The notes under the pieces were generated by a model. That model saw only the letters and a list, made by a program, of their open reading frames with translations, searched no databases and was not told the DNA's origin. From an uncultured Acidobacteriaceae bacterium (GTDB taxonomy: Bacteria > Acidobacteriota > Terriglobia > Terriglobales > Acidobacteriaceae): DNA of 64,000 nt. The position numbers were made by a program, and so were the translations under genes. Shown piece by piece: positions 1 through 7,724 of the stretch. The stretch lies in contig CAINJJ010000030.1 of the NCBI GenBank assembly GCA_903849645.1, positions 1-64,000 on the forward strand, given 5' to 3'. Positions within the stretch are counted from its first letter, which is position 1; every line of letters starts with the position of its first letter.

Positions 1-264
1 CGATGGAGAAGCCTCTTCGGCTCCCCCACGCTCAGACCACCGCCCAACTACCCCATCAAGCTCTGCGCGAGCAGGAATCCGCCAACTCCGGCGTCATACC
101 GATTCGCTCGCCTGAAAACGCTATCCCCGACGGTCTCCTAGCCCAGCGGCCGCCAATCAGATTGGAATTTTTTTGCGTTGAAAGAGCACGGCTGCGGCCA
201 CACCGCATACAGAGCAGGCGCTACTCCAAAAGGGCAGGGCTGCGGCCATGCCGATCGAGCCCCC
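1..264. other. No recognisable gene at the left edge
   Basis: I find no supportable gene here. A short open frame runs in from the window edge to a stop near position 139 and could be the tail of a gene whose body lies outside, but its translation is proline/serine-rich and matches nothing I know. The right part holds a short direct repeat and the terminator of the leftward aldo/keto reductase. Confidence 0.5.
181..248. repeat. Two-copy 20-bp direct repeat
   Basis: A 20-bp unit of the form aaagRgcaSggctgcggcca occurs at 181-200 and 229-248, matching at 18 of 20 positions with a period of 48 bp. It lies in non-coding DNA downstream of the aldo/keto reductase and looks like a degenerate member of a dispersed intergenic repeat, which is an inference from the form only. 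Confidence 0.45.
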
Positions 265-265
265 C

Positions 266-290
266 AAAAAATCAACTTGGGAATCCCAAG
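266..290 (-). terminator. Rho-independent terminator of the aldo/keto reductase
   Basis: Read leftward, CTTGGG-ATT-CCCAAG (276-290) forms a 6-bp stem and is followed by TTGATTTTTT, giving a T-rich tail at 266-275. It begins 11 bases after the stop codon of the leftward aldo/keto reductase, the usual place for an intrinsic terminator. Confidence 0.7.
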
Positions 291-300
291 AGCCGCCCGG

Positions 301-1275
301 TCACACCCACACCACAACCTGACCCACTGCCCTGTCGATGCGCTCCAGCGCCTCATCCGGCAATGCCACGCCGACGGCCTTCACGTTGTCCACAATCTGC
401 TCCGGACGCGACGCGCCAATGATCGCCGACGCCACCTCCGGCCTTCGCAGGACCCAGACCAGCGCCATCTGCGCCATGGTCAGCCCCAGGTCCGCGGCAA
501 TCGGCTTGAGCTGCGCTACCGCTTCCAGCAGGTACCCCGACCGGTAGTGCCGCCCCGCCGTCTCCATGAAGGCATTCATCTCCGTGCTGGCCGCCCTGCT
601 TCCCTCGGGAGGCGCCTGCCCCGCCGCGTACTTGCCGGTCAACACCCCATGTGCCAGCGGCGAAAATGCCAGGTTGCCGATTCCATGACGCGCGCAGGCT
701 GCAAAGACCGCCGCCTCCGGCTTGCGCCACAGCATCGAGTACTGCGGCTGGCTCGACGAAAACGCCGTCAGCCCGTCCCGTGCGCACACCGCCGCCGCCG
801 CATCCACCTGTGCCGCCGTCCACTCGCTGAAGCCGATGGCCCGCACCTTGCCCGCTTTCACCGCCCGGTCCAGCGCGCCCATGGTCTCATCGAGCGGCGT
901 CTCCTTGTCGAAACGGTGGCATTGGTAGAGGTCGATGCACTCCACTCCGAGCCGCTCAAGCGAGCGGTCAAGCTGCTTGGCGACCTGCGCCGGCGACAGG
1001 CCCTTGTCCGGCTCATCGCCCACTGGAAAATACAGCTTGGTCGCGATCTGATACCGGTCCCTGGGATAGCTCCGCAACGCCTCGCCCAGCACCCGCTCCG
1101 CCTCGCCGCCGCCGTATTGATTGGCCGTGTCAAAGAGCGTGATGCCGCAGTCGAGCGCCGCATGGATGCAGCGGACGGCCTGCGCGCGGCCAATGCCACC
1201 GGCCACGGTCAGCCACGTCCCAAAGCTCAACTCCGAGACTTCCAGCGGGCCATTGCCCAGTTTTCTGCATTGCAT
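301..1275 (-). CDS. Aldo/keto reductase
   Basis: A 324-residue NADPH-dependent aldo/keto reductase of the (beta/alpha)8 barrel superfamily, close in length to the family norm, which reduces aldehydes or ketones in the cytoplasm. The catalytic tetrad is readable: Asp and Tyr in FDTANQYG (about residues 48-55), Lys in the ATKLYFP strand, and His in LYQCHRFD. The C-terminal cofactor-phosphate segment (AIIGASRPEQIVDN) is intact. The substrate cannot be deduced; the nearest relatives are the general voltage-gated K+ channel beta-like/YghZ-like reductases. The ATG start leaves a 91-bp divergent spacer shared with the toxin-antitoxin pair on the other strand. A terminator follows the stop. Confidence 0.9.
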   Translation of the reverse strand: MQCRKLGNGPLEVSELSFGTWLTVAGGIGRAQAVRCIHAALDCGITLFDTANQYGGGEAERVLGEALRSYPRDRYQIATKLYFPVGDEPDKGLSPAQVAKQLDRSLERLGVECIDLYQCHRFDKETPLDETMGALDRAVKAGKVRAIGFSEWTAAQVDAAAAVCARDGLTAFSSSQPQYSMLWRKPEAAVFAACARHGIGNLAFSPLAHGVLTGKYAAGQAPPEGSRAASTEMNAFMETAGRHYRSGYLLEAVAQLKPIAADLGLTMAQMALVWVLRRPEVASAIIGASRPEQIVDNVKAVGVALPDEALERIDRAVGQVVVWV

Positions 1276-1366
1276 AGTCTTCCTTCGCTGTATGCATCTT
1301 CAATACAAGTGCATCACTTACAGCGTCCTTGCATACTTTGTACAATTGTTGCATCATTTTGGTTGT
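1276..1366. promoter_or_regulatory. Divergent control region with palindromes before the RHH/PIN pair
   Basis: This 91-bp spacer separates the leftward reductase from the rightward antitoxin. It contains the perfect 8-bp palindrome TTGTACAA (1338-1345) and three copies of a GTATGC/GCATAC hexamer (1290-1295, 1331-1336 inverted, 1365-1370 running into the antitoxin start). RHH antitoxins commonly bind such repeats in their own promoter; that use here is inferred. Confidence 0.4.
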
Positions 1367-1771
1367 ATGCGCACCAACTCAGCACCCTCGATGCCCTTCC
1401 GCAACGCCTCGCGCCGCGGCAACGCAAAAACCGGCGACAGTCAGCAGCCATCGTCTCGCCGAACCACCGTAACACTTTCCGCTGCGGCGCAGGAGATTGT
1501 AGAGCGGTTCAAGAGCGCCAGCGGAGCATCCACCAGCGCCGCCATCGACCAGATCATCCAGCGCAGCGAACCGCGGCCTTCGCGCCTCAAGAACGTGAAC
1601 GGCTTTCTCGTCTTGAGCGCCCCTCCGGTCAACCCGCAGGACGTTCGACACGCCACGCTTGAAGACATCAAGCGAATCGAAGACGAGATGGACCGTGAGT
1701 ACGTGGAGCGGCTCATGCATCGCGACCGCGATCTTGCTTCCGCGAAGCGCAAGACTGGCTCCCGGCAATGA
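1367..1771 (+). CDS. Ribbon-helix-helix type antitoxin
   Basis: A 134-residue protein placed directly before a PIN-domain toxin. After a basic, serine-rich N-terminus comes a beta strand and two helices typical of RHH DNA-binding antitoxins (RRTTVTLSAAAQEIVERFK, then ASTSAAIDQIIQRSE, roughly residues 27-62). The C-terminal half, expected to wrap the toxin, is acidic and helical (DIKRIEDEMDREYVERLM). Known antitoxins of this class neutralise the partner RNase and repress their own operon. The open frame continues upstream into the reductase; I chose the ATG at 1367 because everything before it overlaps the divergent promoter, and the ATG at 1391 is an equally good alternative. Its TGA stop overlaps the toxin ATG by 4 bp. 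Confidence 0.7.
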   Translation: MRTNSAPSMPFRNASRRGNAKTGDSQQPSSRRTTVTLSAAAQEIVERFKSASGASTSAAIDQIIQRSEPRPSRLKNVNGFLVLSAPPVNPQDVRHATLEDIKRIEDEMDREYVERLMHRDRDLASAKRKTGSRQ

Positions 1772-2199
1772 CATTCCTGCTCGATGTGAATGTCCTGTTC
1801 ATTCTGCACCAGCCCAGGCACAGCGACTACCGACTTGTCTCCCGATGGCTTGAAGGCCAGGGCGACGGTCGTTTCGCGACCTGCCCGATCACCCAGGCTG
1901 GACTCCTGCGCTTGCTGACGCAAGGCATTGAGGGACTTGACCGCTTTCCGATGGACGAGGCGCGCGACGCTTTGCAGGGCCTCGTTCGACACCCCCATCA
2001 CCAATTCTGGCCGGATGAACCGGCCTATCTTGATGCCACTGCGCCTCTATCCAGGCGCATGCAGGGCCACCGCCAGGTTACCGATGCCTATCTTCTGGGT
2101 CTCGCCAAGCACCATGGCGGCAAACTGGCCACGCTCGATAAAGCCATCCGGAGTCTTGCCGGCCCTGAGCTTGCCGCGCAAGTCGAGTTGGTTGGTTAA
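1768..2199 (+). CDS. PIN-domain ribonuclease toxin, VapC type
   Basis: A 143-residue PIN-fold protein, the expected length for VapC toxins, which cleave tRNA or rRNA in a Mg2+-dependent way. Acidic metal ligands seen are D6 (FLLDVNVLF), D106 (RQVTDAYLLGLA) and D124 (LATLDKAI). The position normally held by a conserved Glu reads Gln (Q43, in ITQAGLLRLL); this Gln variant recurs in one VapC subfamily, so I do not read it as inactivation. The start overlaps the antitoxin stop (ATGA), which implies coupled translation. The pair is complete and likely functional. Mobility is suggested only by the gene type. Confidence 0.85.
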   Translation: MTFLLDVNVLFILHQPRHSDYRLVSRWLEGQGDGRFATCPITQAGLLRLLTQGIEGLDRFPMDEARDALQGLVRHPHHQFWPDEPAYLDATAPLSRRMQGHRQVTDAYLLGLAKHHGGKLATLDKAIRSLAGPELAAQVELVG

Positions 2200-2285
2200 A
2201 AAAGCCAGAGACAGCCATGCATGCTGCAGCCGCGCAGTTCTGGAAGAGGAAGGCCGATCCCGATGAGGCTTCCTGATCTCTGCCC

Positions 2286-5200
2286 CTACCCCACCGCCTG
2301 CACCGTTCCCTTGCCCACCAGTTCCTCCACCCGCTCCACCCAGCCCCGGTCAGCCGCCACGCTCAGCCCTTCCGGCTCCAGAATCACCGCGTACTCGCCC
2401 TTCTTCTCCAACTGCACCAGAAGCTTTCCCGGCCCCGGCGCGGCATCCGCCGCGCTCTTCAATGCCAGGAACATCTCTTCCGTCGCCAGATCGAGATTGA
2501 TGCGGATCCGCACCCCGGCCGGCAGCTTGACCTCAACCTCTTCCAGGGCCACGATCGAGCTGACAGAGATCTTCGGCGCGGCGTCTTCCTCGCCCATCAA
2601 CGTGCCGCGCACCAGCACCGGCGCCTCCATCTTCAACTGGCCTGAGAGCCTTTCGTAGTCCCGTGAAAAGCAGATCAGGTCGATCTTGCCCGTCGCGTCC
2701 TCCAGCGCCGCCTGCGCATACAGCTTCTGGTCCCGCTTGCTCTTCTGCACGCGCAATCCCAAAATCATCCCCGCCACCAGGATCTCGTCCGAGGGGTCCG
2801 ACTGCCGTCCCCACGTCTTCTCCGGGGGCTTGCGCTCCAGCGCCTCCGCGGTTGAAATCACCCCGGTCAGGTTGCGCAGCTTCTCCGCGTACTTGTCCAG
2901 CGGATGCCCCGAGACAAAGAAGCCCAGCACTTCCTTCTCGTTGGCCAGCCGCTCGCCCTCTTCCCAGTCCGCCACGCGCGGCAGCTCGTCGTTACCCCGC
3001 CCGCCCCTGGGCCCCTCGTCAAACATCCCAAACAGACCGCTCTGGCCCTGCGCCGCGTCCTTTTGCGCCTTCTGCGCCCGCTCCATCGCCTTATCCACGG
3101 CGTTCATCAGTTGCCCGCGCTTGCCCAGCGCGTCCAGAGCCCCGGCCTTGATCAGCGACTCGATCACCCGCTTGTTCATCACCCGCAGGTCCACCTTCTC
3201 GCAGAACTCCCAAAAGCTCTTGAACCGGCCGCCCGACTCCTCCCGCGCCTTCAAAATCGACTCGATGGCATTGCCGCCCACGTTCTTCACCGCCGCCAGC
3301 CCGAACCGGATCGCCTGTCCCTCCGGCGTCACATGCGGCGTGAACTGCGCCCGCGACACCTGCACATCCGGCGGCTCCACGGCGATGCCCATCTCCTTGC
3401 ACTCGCCGATGTACTTCACCACGTTCTCCGGCTTTGACGTTTCCGAAGTCAGCAGCGCCGCCATGAACTCCACCGGATAGTGCGTCTTCAGATACGCCGT
3501 CTGGTAGCTCACCAGCCCATACGCCGCCGAGTGCGACTTGTTGAAGCCGTACCCCGCAAACTTCTCCATCTGGTCAAAGACTTCGCCCGCTATCCCCTTC
3601 GGATGCCCCAGCGCCTCCGCTCCGCTCATAAAGCGGTCCCGCTGCTTGGCCATCTCCGCGGCGTTCTTCTTGCCCATCGCCCGCCGCAGCAGGTCGGCTT
3701 CGCCCAGCGAATAGCTGGCCAGCACGTTGGCAATCTGCATCACCTGCTCCTGGTAGACAATCACCCCCATCGTCTCCTTGAGCATCACCTCCATCTCCGG
3801 CAGCATGTACTCCACCTTGCGCCGTCCCCACTTGCGCTCGATGAAGTCATCCGTCATGCCGCCCTGGATCGGCCCCGGCCGGTAGAGCGCCGTCAGCGCC
3901 GTCAGATCCTCGATGCGGTCCGGCTTGTAGCGCCGCAACATATCCCGCATCCCGCTCGACTCAAACTGGAACACCCCCGATGTCAGCGCCGCGTGGAACA
4001 CCTTCTTGTAGGTCTCCTCGTCGTCCAGCGGAATCATGTCGATGTCCACCTTCTCCCCGCGGCTCAGCTCGATCAGCTTCAGGCAGTCGTCAATCACCGT
4101 CAGCGTCGCCAGCCCCAGGAAGTCCATCTTCAGAAGGCCCATCTTCTCCACGGCCTTCATGTCATAGGCGGTCACGATTTCGTCGTTCTTGGTCTTGTTC
4201 AGCGGCACCAGCTCAATCAGCGGACGGGGCGCAATCACCACCGCCGAGGCGTGCACGCCCGACCCCCGCACCAGCCCTTCCAGCTTCTTCGCCGTGTCCA
4301 GCAGCTCGCGAATCTGCGGGTCCGTGTCGTAGGCCTTGCGCAGGTCTGGAACATCCTCCAGAGCCTGGTCCAGCGTCACGCCCACCGTCGTCGGAACCAG
4401 CTTCGCAATTCGGTCCACGTCGCCATACGGCATGTCCATCGCCCGCCCGCAGTCCTTGATCGCCGCCTTGGCCGCCATGGTGTTGAACGTGATGATCTGC
4501 GCCACCTGCTCGCGCCCATACTTGCGCGTCACATACTCGATCACCTCGCCCCGCCGGTTCTGACAAAAGTCCACGTCCACGTCGGGCATCGACACGCGCT
4601 CGGGATTCAGAAACCGCTCGAACAGCAGCCCGTTCTGCAGCGGGTCCACGTTGATGATCTCCATCGCATAGGCCACCAGCGAGCCCGCCGCCGACCCGCG
4701 CCCCGGTCCCACCGGAATCCCGTTGTCCCGCGCATACTTGATGAAGTCCCACACGATCAGGAAGTACCCCGAGTACTTCATCTGCTTGATCACGCCCAGC
4801 TCGTACTCCAGCCGCGCCTCGTAGGCGTGCACCGGCTGCCGCAGCGATCCCCGCAGCTCCAGTTGCCGCACCGCCGTGTCCAGCCGCCTTCTGAACCCCT
4901 CCCGGCACACCTGCTCAAAGTAGCTGTCGATGGTGTGCCCCGGCGGCACCGCAAACTCCGGAAACGGATTGTCCACCGCGTGCAGCTTCAGGTTGCAGCG
5001 CTCGGCCACCTCCATGGTCCGCGCCATCACCCCCGGCGCGCCCGGAAACAGCAGCCCCATCTCGTCCGCGCTTTTGACAAAGAACTGGTCGGAGTCAAAC
5101 CGGAACCGCTCCTTGTCGTGGATCTTCGAGCCCGTCTGCACGCACAGCATCACGTCGTGCGCGTGCGAGTCCTCGCCGCACAGGTAGTGGGAGTCGTTGG

Positions 5201-5807
5201 TGGCCAGCATCGGAATCCCCAGCTCCTTCTCCAGCCGGAAAAGGTCGTTCTGAATCCGCCGCTCGTCCTCCAGACCCTGGTCCTGAATCTCCAGGTAAAA
5301 ATTGCCTTTGCCAAAGATGTCCTGATACCCCAGCGCCGCCGCCTTGGCCTTTTCATACTGGCCGGCCATCAGCTCCTCGCACAGCTCCCCGCTCAGGCAC
5401 CCGGAAAAGCCGATCAGCCCCTTGGAGTTCTCCGCCAGGTACCGCTTGCTCACCCGCGGCTTGCGATAGAACCCGTGCAGCGAAGCCTCCGAGGTCAGCC
5501 GGATCAGGTTCCGGTACCCCTCCTCGTTCTCCGCCAGCACCAGCAGGTGGTTGTACTTGTCGTTGGGCGACTCGGCGCGATGGTCCTCCGCCTTGCACAC
5601 ATACAGCTCGCACCCCAGGATCGGCTTGACCCCCCGCTCCTTCGCCGCGGCAAAAAAATGTACCGCCCCATAGATGTTCCCGTGATCCGTCATGGCGACA
5701 GAAGTCTGTCCCAGGTCCGCCACCCGGTTCACCAGCTTCTGAATGTCACAAGCCCCGTCCAGCAGGGAATATTCCGTATGCAAATGAAGATGCGTAAATT
5801 CAGCCAT
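2286..5807 (-). CDS. dnaE: DNA polymerase III subunit alpha
   Basis: The replicative DNA polymerase catalytic subunit, 1173 residues, a normal length for DnaE1. The N-terminal PHP domain opens with FTHLHLHTEYSLLDGA and contains MTDHGNIYGA. The polymerase palm carries the catalytic carboxylates in SMPDVDVDF, preceded by the GPGRGSAAGSLVAYA signature, and the fingers motif MGKKNAAEM is present. A helix-hairpin-helix region and an OB-fold (ILVAGMILGLRVQKSKRDQKLYA) follow towards the C-terminus. An open frame extends ten codons upstream, but the ATG at 5807 (MAEFTHLHLHTEYS) matches the family N-terminus. The gene ends in TAG, which matters for interpreting the in-frame TAG codons elsewhere in the window. 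Terminal stretches look intact. Confidence 0.97.
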   Translation of the reverse strand: MAEFTHLHLHTEYSLLDGACDIQKLVNRVADLGQTSVAMTDHGNIYGAVHFFAAAKERGVKPILGCELYVCKAEDHRAESPNDKYNHLLVLAENEEGYRNLIRLTSEASLHGFYRKPRVSKRYLAENSKGLIGFSGCLSGELCEELMAGQYEKAKAAALGYQDIFGKGNFYLEIQDQGLEDERRIQNDLFRLEKELGIPMLATNDSHYLCGEDSHAHDVMLCVQTGSKIHDKERFRFDSDQFFVKSADEMGLLFPGAPGVMARTMEVAERCNLKLHAVDNPFPEFAVPPGHTIDSYFEQVCREGFRRRLDTAVRQLELRGSLRQPVHAYEARLEYELGVIKQMKYSGYFLIVWDFIKYARDNGIPVGPGRGSAAGSLVAYAMEIINVDPLQNGLLFERFLNPERVSMPDVDVDFCQNRRGEVIEYVTRKYGREQVAQIITFNTMAAKAAIKDCGRAMDMPYGDVDRIAKLVPTTVGVTLDQALEDVPDLRKAYDTDPQIRELLDTAKKLEGLVRGSGVHASAVVIAPRPLIELVPLNKTKNDEIVTAYDMKAVEKMGLLKMDFLGLATLTVIDDCLKLIELSRGEKVDIDMIPLDDEETYKKVFHAALTSGVFQFESSGMRDMLRRYKPDRIEDLTALTALYRPGPIQGGMTDDFIERKWGRRKVEYMLPEMEVMLKETMGVIVYQEQVMQIANVLASYSLGEADLLRRAMGKKNAAEMAKQRDRFMSGAEALGHPKGIAGEVFDQMEKFAGYGFNKSHSAAYGLVSYQTAYLKTHYPVEFMAALLTSETSKPENVVKYIGECKEMGIAVEPPDVQVSRAQFTPHVTPEGQAIRFGLAAVKNVGGNAIESILKAREESGGRFKSFWEFCEKVDLRVMNKRVIESLIKAGALDALGKRGQLMNAVDKAMERAQKAQKDAAQGQSGLFGMFDEGPRGGRGNDELPRVADWEEGERLANEKEVLGFFVSGHPLDKYAEKLRNLTGVISTAEALERKPPEKTWGRQSDPSDEILVAGMILGLRVQKSKRDQKLYAQAALEDATGKIDLICFSRDYERLSGQLKMEAPVLVRGTLMGEEDAAPKISVSSIVALEEVEVKLPAGVRIRINLDLATEEMFLALKSAADAAPGPGKLLVQLEKKGEYAVILEPEGLSVAADRGWVERVEELVGKGTVQAVG

Positions 5808-5921
5808 GGCTAGACTGATTCTAGTGACCTCCGGCAACTCGCGCCCGCGCCTCCTGTGGAAAGGTCGGGCCGCAATTCAGGCGCAGGCGAGTGGCCAGGA
5901 TTGCCGATCGCTGAATGAAAA

Positions 5922-5966
5922 GGTAGCGCCGGCAAAAGAATCGGTAGCGCCGGCCTCCCGGCCGGC
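5922..5966. repeat. Tandem GGTAGCGCCGGC repeat with hairpin
   Basis: The 12-mer GGTAGCGCCGGC occurs at 5922-5933 and 5943-5954, and the second copy runs into CTCCCGGCCGGC, so that GCCGGC (5949-5954) and GCCGGC (5961-5966) can pair with a 6-base loop. The arrangement resembles a REP-type intergenic element. Copy number elsewhere in the genome is unknown. Confidence 0.5.
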
Positions 5967-6058
5967 AGTTGAGCAGACCTCCCGGTCCACGCCGTACTCC
6001 ACACAAACAGAAGAAATGCCGTAATACTCGAGTTGCAGATTGAAGGTTCCGGAGGGAG

Positions 6059-6109
6059 CAGGGGGTTTTAACCCCCTGAAAGATGGCGAATCGACGTGGC
6101 CTTCAGGCC
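6059..6109. repeat. Two consecutive intergenic palindromes
   Basis: CAGGGGGTTTTAACCCCCTG (6059-6078) is a 9-bp inverted repeat with a 2-base centre, and GGCC-TTCA-GGCC follows at 6098-6109. There is no T-run after either, so they are not obvious terminators. Two strong short palindromes in one spacer suggest a structured dispersed repeat. Confidence 0.5.
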
Positions 6110-6418
6110 CGGACAAAGCTCATCCGAAAGAACTGAAACTGTAGTACCAAGCGCATCTTCAAAAAGCCCCAAGACCGCGACCGTGGACCGGCAAGGACGA
6201 CGGCGATAACAACTGAACGTAAGGAAGGGTAACTCCCCCTTCTGCGGATAACGGACACGCTCGCCATTTCATCGACCGCGAGGATATTCCAGCGGTGAAT
6301 CGATTAGGGAAAGTGGAGTGGCCGCCATCCCCGGTGCCCAAAAGTAAGCGACGGAGGGCACCCTCAGCCGGGCTTGGAATCGCTACCGGGACCGGGGCCG
6401 CCCGCCCCCTGGAGACGA

Positions 6419-6574
6419 ACATTCGCCACCACCGTGCTCTCGAAGGGCGTCCCGGTGTCCGAGGTCAAGGCGATCTTAGGCAATAGTCCGCGCATCGTCG
6501 GGAAGCACTTTTCGCAGTGGATCTCGGCGCGGCAAGCGGCCCTGGAACTCGCCGTTATGGGGACATGGGTCTAA
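6419..6574 (+). pseudogene. C-terminal relic of a tyrosine recombinase/integrase
   Basis: About 51 residues resemble the last part of phage-type integrases: TFATTVLSKGVPVSEVKAIL (the helix after the box II region, normally beginning with an Arg-His pair) then GNSPRIVGKHFSQWISARQ, where the family has LGHSSxxxTxxHYxxW. In intact enzymes the nucleophile is a Tyr a few residues after the H; here that position is Phe (KHFSQW). No N-terminal or core-binding domain is recognisable upstream. I read it as a decayed fragment left by a mobile element, not a working recombinase. Confidence 0.6.
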
Positions 6575-6693
6575 TCGTCCCGCTTAAACTCGCGCTTCAC
6601 ATGACGGAAAAGCCAAAGCACGAGTACGACGGTGGCTGCTACGTGAAGAGCAACAAGTTCTACGATGTTGCAGAGGTCGGCAATTTCATGCAC
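6571..6693 (-). CDS. Small single-pass membrane protein
   Basis: A 40-residue product beginning with GTG. The start is chosen because a perfect AGGAGG lies 4 bases upstream on the minus strand; the open frame extends a further 22 codons but has no comparable ribosome site there. The sequence reads as a short polar N-terminus, a hydrophobic helix (VELVALHVAATVVLVLWLF) and a basic tail (RHVKREFKRDD), so a cytoplasmic-positive tail anchor is likely. I recognise no family. It is convergent with the recombinase relic, sharing 4 bp. It could be a small regulatory membrane protein or a type I toxin-like peptide; neither is shown. Confidence 0.5.
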   Translation of the reverse strand: MHEIADLCNIVELVALHVAATVVLVLWLFRHVKREFKRDD

Positions 6694-6864
6694 GTAACCT
6701 CCTTGGACGAGCCGATAAACGGCGGGCCCGTGGCATCTCTTTTTCGCCGAGGACACCACGACTCAGGCTTATTTGCAACGGTGATCTGTTGCAGCTAGGA
6801 AAACCGTACCACAGTGTTTAAAAATTGCCACTGGTTTTCGCATAGGATTTGAGAATATATCTGG

Positions 6865-7260
6865 ATGAAATCTCTAGGCTTTCTCTCTCTGCTTGTGCTG
6901 GCCGTGGCCGGTGCGCTCTCCACTACCGAATGCCGCGCTGAGTCTACGGAACAAATGCTATCTGCCTGTCGCCAGATTGCAGATGCAAAAATTTCCGGCG
7001 ATACGATTGAGATGGACCATACATTCGATATTGGGCTTTGCTGGGGTGCGTTCTCGGTAATTCAACGCCTGTCTGCCACCGTGGATCACGAAATGAAGCC
7101 GATCCTTTCAAGCTGCGCGCCGTCAGAATCGACGAGAACACAGTTGATTGCGATCTACGTTAGATACGCCGAAAAGCACCCCGAAAAATACCACCAAGAT
7201 TTTGTCTACACTGCGCTCAGTGCAATGAGGGAAGCGTTCCCGTGTCCAGCGAAAAAATGA
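6865..7260 (+). CDS. Rap1a/Tai-family immunity-like protein
   Basis: A 131-residue exported protein with a signal peptide (hydrophobic LGFLSLLVLAVAGALSTT, cleavage near ECRAES). The mature part has the cysteine pattern of the Rap1a/Tai domain: an early Cys in LSACRQIAD, a GLCWGAFSVIQ segment, a Cys-Ala-Pro before a QLIAIYVRYAEKHPEKYHQD stretch, and the family ending AMREAFPC. Characterised members sit in the periplasm and neutralise type VI secreted amidase effectors such as Ssp1/Tae4. No effector or secretion gene lies beside it, so it is an orphan and may serve another periplasmic role. It lies in a patchy accessory stretch between a recombinase relic and a toxin-antitoxin pair, consistent with acquisition by transfer. 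Confidence 0.65.
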   Translation: MKSLGFLSLLVLAVAGALSTTECRAESTEQMLSACRQIADAKISGDTIEMDHTFDIGLCWGAFSVIQRLSATVDHEMKPILSSCAPSESTRTQLIAIYVRYAEKHPEKYHQDFVYTALSAMREAFPCPAKK

Positions 7261-7413
7261 CTTCCTGTCACTTATACAGCAGCCGCGCACCCCATCCAAG
7301 AATCGCACCTTGATTCATGGGTGGGAGACCGCAGACCCCAAGCGCCGCCCATCGGGTCTTTCCCTTCTCCCGCCAGGGAGAACGCGAGAATAGCTCAGCC
7401 TCCCTTTTGATTC

Positions 7414-7442
7414 TTGACTCCAATACGGCGTAGCCGTACCAT
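7414..7442 (+). promoter_or_regulatory. Candidate promoter and operator of the BrnT operon
   Basis: TTGACT (7414-7419) and TACCAT (7437-7442) are separated by 17 bp, a plausible sigma70 pair. The spacer and -10 contain a perfect inverted repeat TACGGC-GTA-GCCGTA (7424-7438). A transcription start would fall at about the GTG of the toxin gene, so the message may be nearly leaderless. BrnT-type operons are autorepressed by their antitoxin; that this palindrome is the site is inferred. Confidence 0.5.
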
Positions 7443-7448
7443 GCAGGT

Positions 7449-7724
7449 GTGCGCTACGTCTGGGACCCGGCGAAAGATGCCCTCAACCGGCGCAAGCACG
7501 GCCTCAGCCTTGCCCAGGGTATCCCGGTGCTGGAAGACCCGCACCGCGATTGCATCGTGGACGACCGGTTTGACTACGGCGAGGAGCGAATCATCACCCT
7601 TGGCATGGCGCGTCAGCATGTCCTCGTCGTCGTCTCAACCGAATGGGATGAGGAAACCATCCGCATCATCTCCGTCAGAAAGGCGGATCCCGATGAAGTT
7701 GAAAGATATGGTCGTAGTAACTAA
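7449..7724 (+). CDS. brnT: BrnT-family toxin
   Basis: A 91-residue protein matching BrnT, a small RelE-fold ribonuclease toxin. Family marks are the N-terminal YVWDPAKDALNRRKHGLSL, the central FDYGEERIITLGMA and the C-terminal IRIISVRKADPDEVERY. BrnT in Brucella cleaves RNA and is silenced by BrnA. The GTG start lies directly after the palindromic promoter region and gives the canonical family N-terminus. The stop is TAA. It overlaps the antitoxin gene by 32 bp. All recognisable conserved segments are intact, so activity is plausible. Confidence 0.88.
   Translation: MRYVWDPAKDALNRRKHGLSLAQGIPVLEDPHRDCIVDDRFDYGEERIITLGMARQHVLVVVSTEWDEETIRIISVRKADPDEVERYGRSN

Larger units (their letters stand above)
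5808..6418. other. Gene-poor spacer with palindromic repeats upstream of dnaE
   Basis: About 600 bp without a supportable gene. The dnaE-proximal end must hold its promoter, but no convincing -35/-10 pair is visible. The rest carries hairpin-forming repeats (listed separately) and, towards the right end, weakly coding-like sequence that may be further decay of the recombinase relic that follows. Confidence 0.5.

Noticed and set aside
1-139. Tail of a gene running in from the left edge
   Set aside because: Only about 45 codons and no recognisable sequence; cannot be supported.
3480-5813. 777-codon open frame antisense to dnaE
   Set aside because: High-GC shadow of dnaE: the translation is His/Arg/Leu-rich low-complexity with no family content, and dnaE itself is unambiguous.
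6419-6574. A functional integrase with attachment sites
   Set aside because: Only the last part remains, the nucleophile Tyr position reads Phe, and no flanking direct repeats were found.
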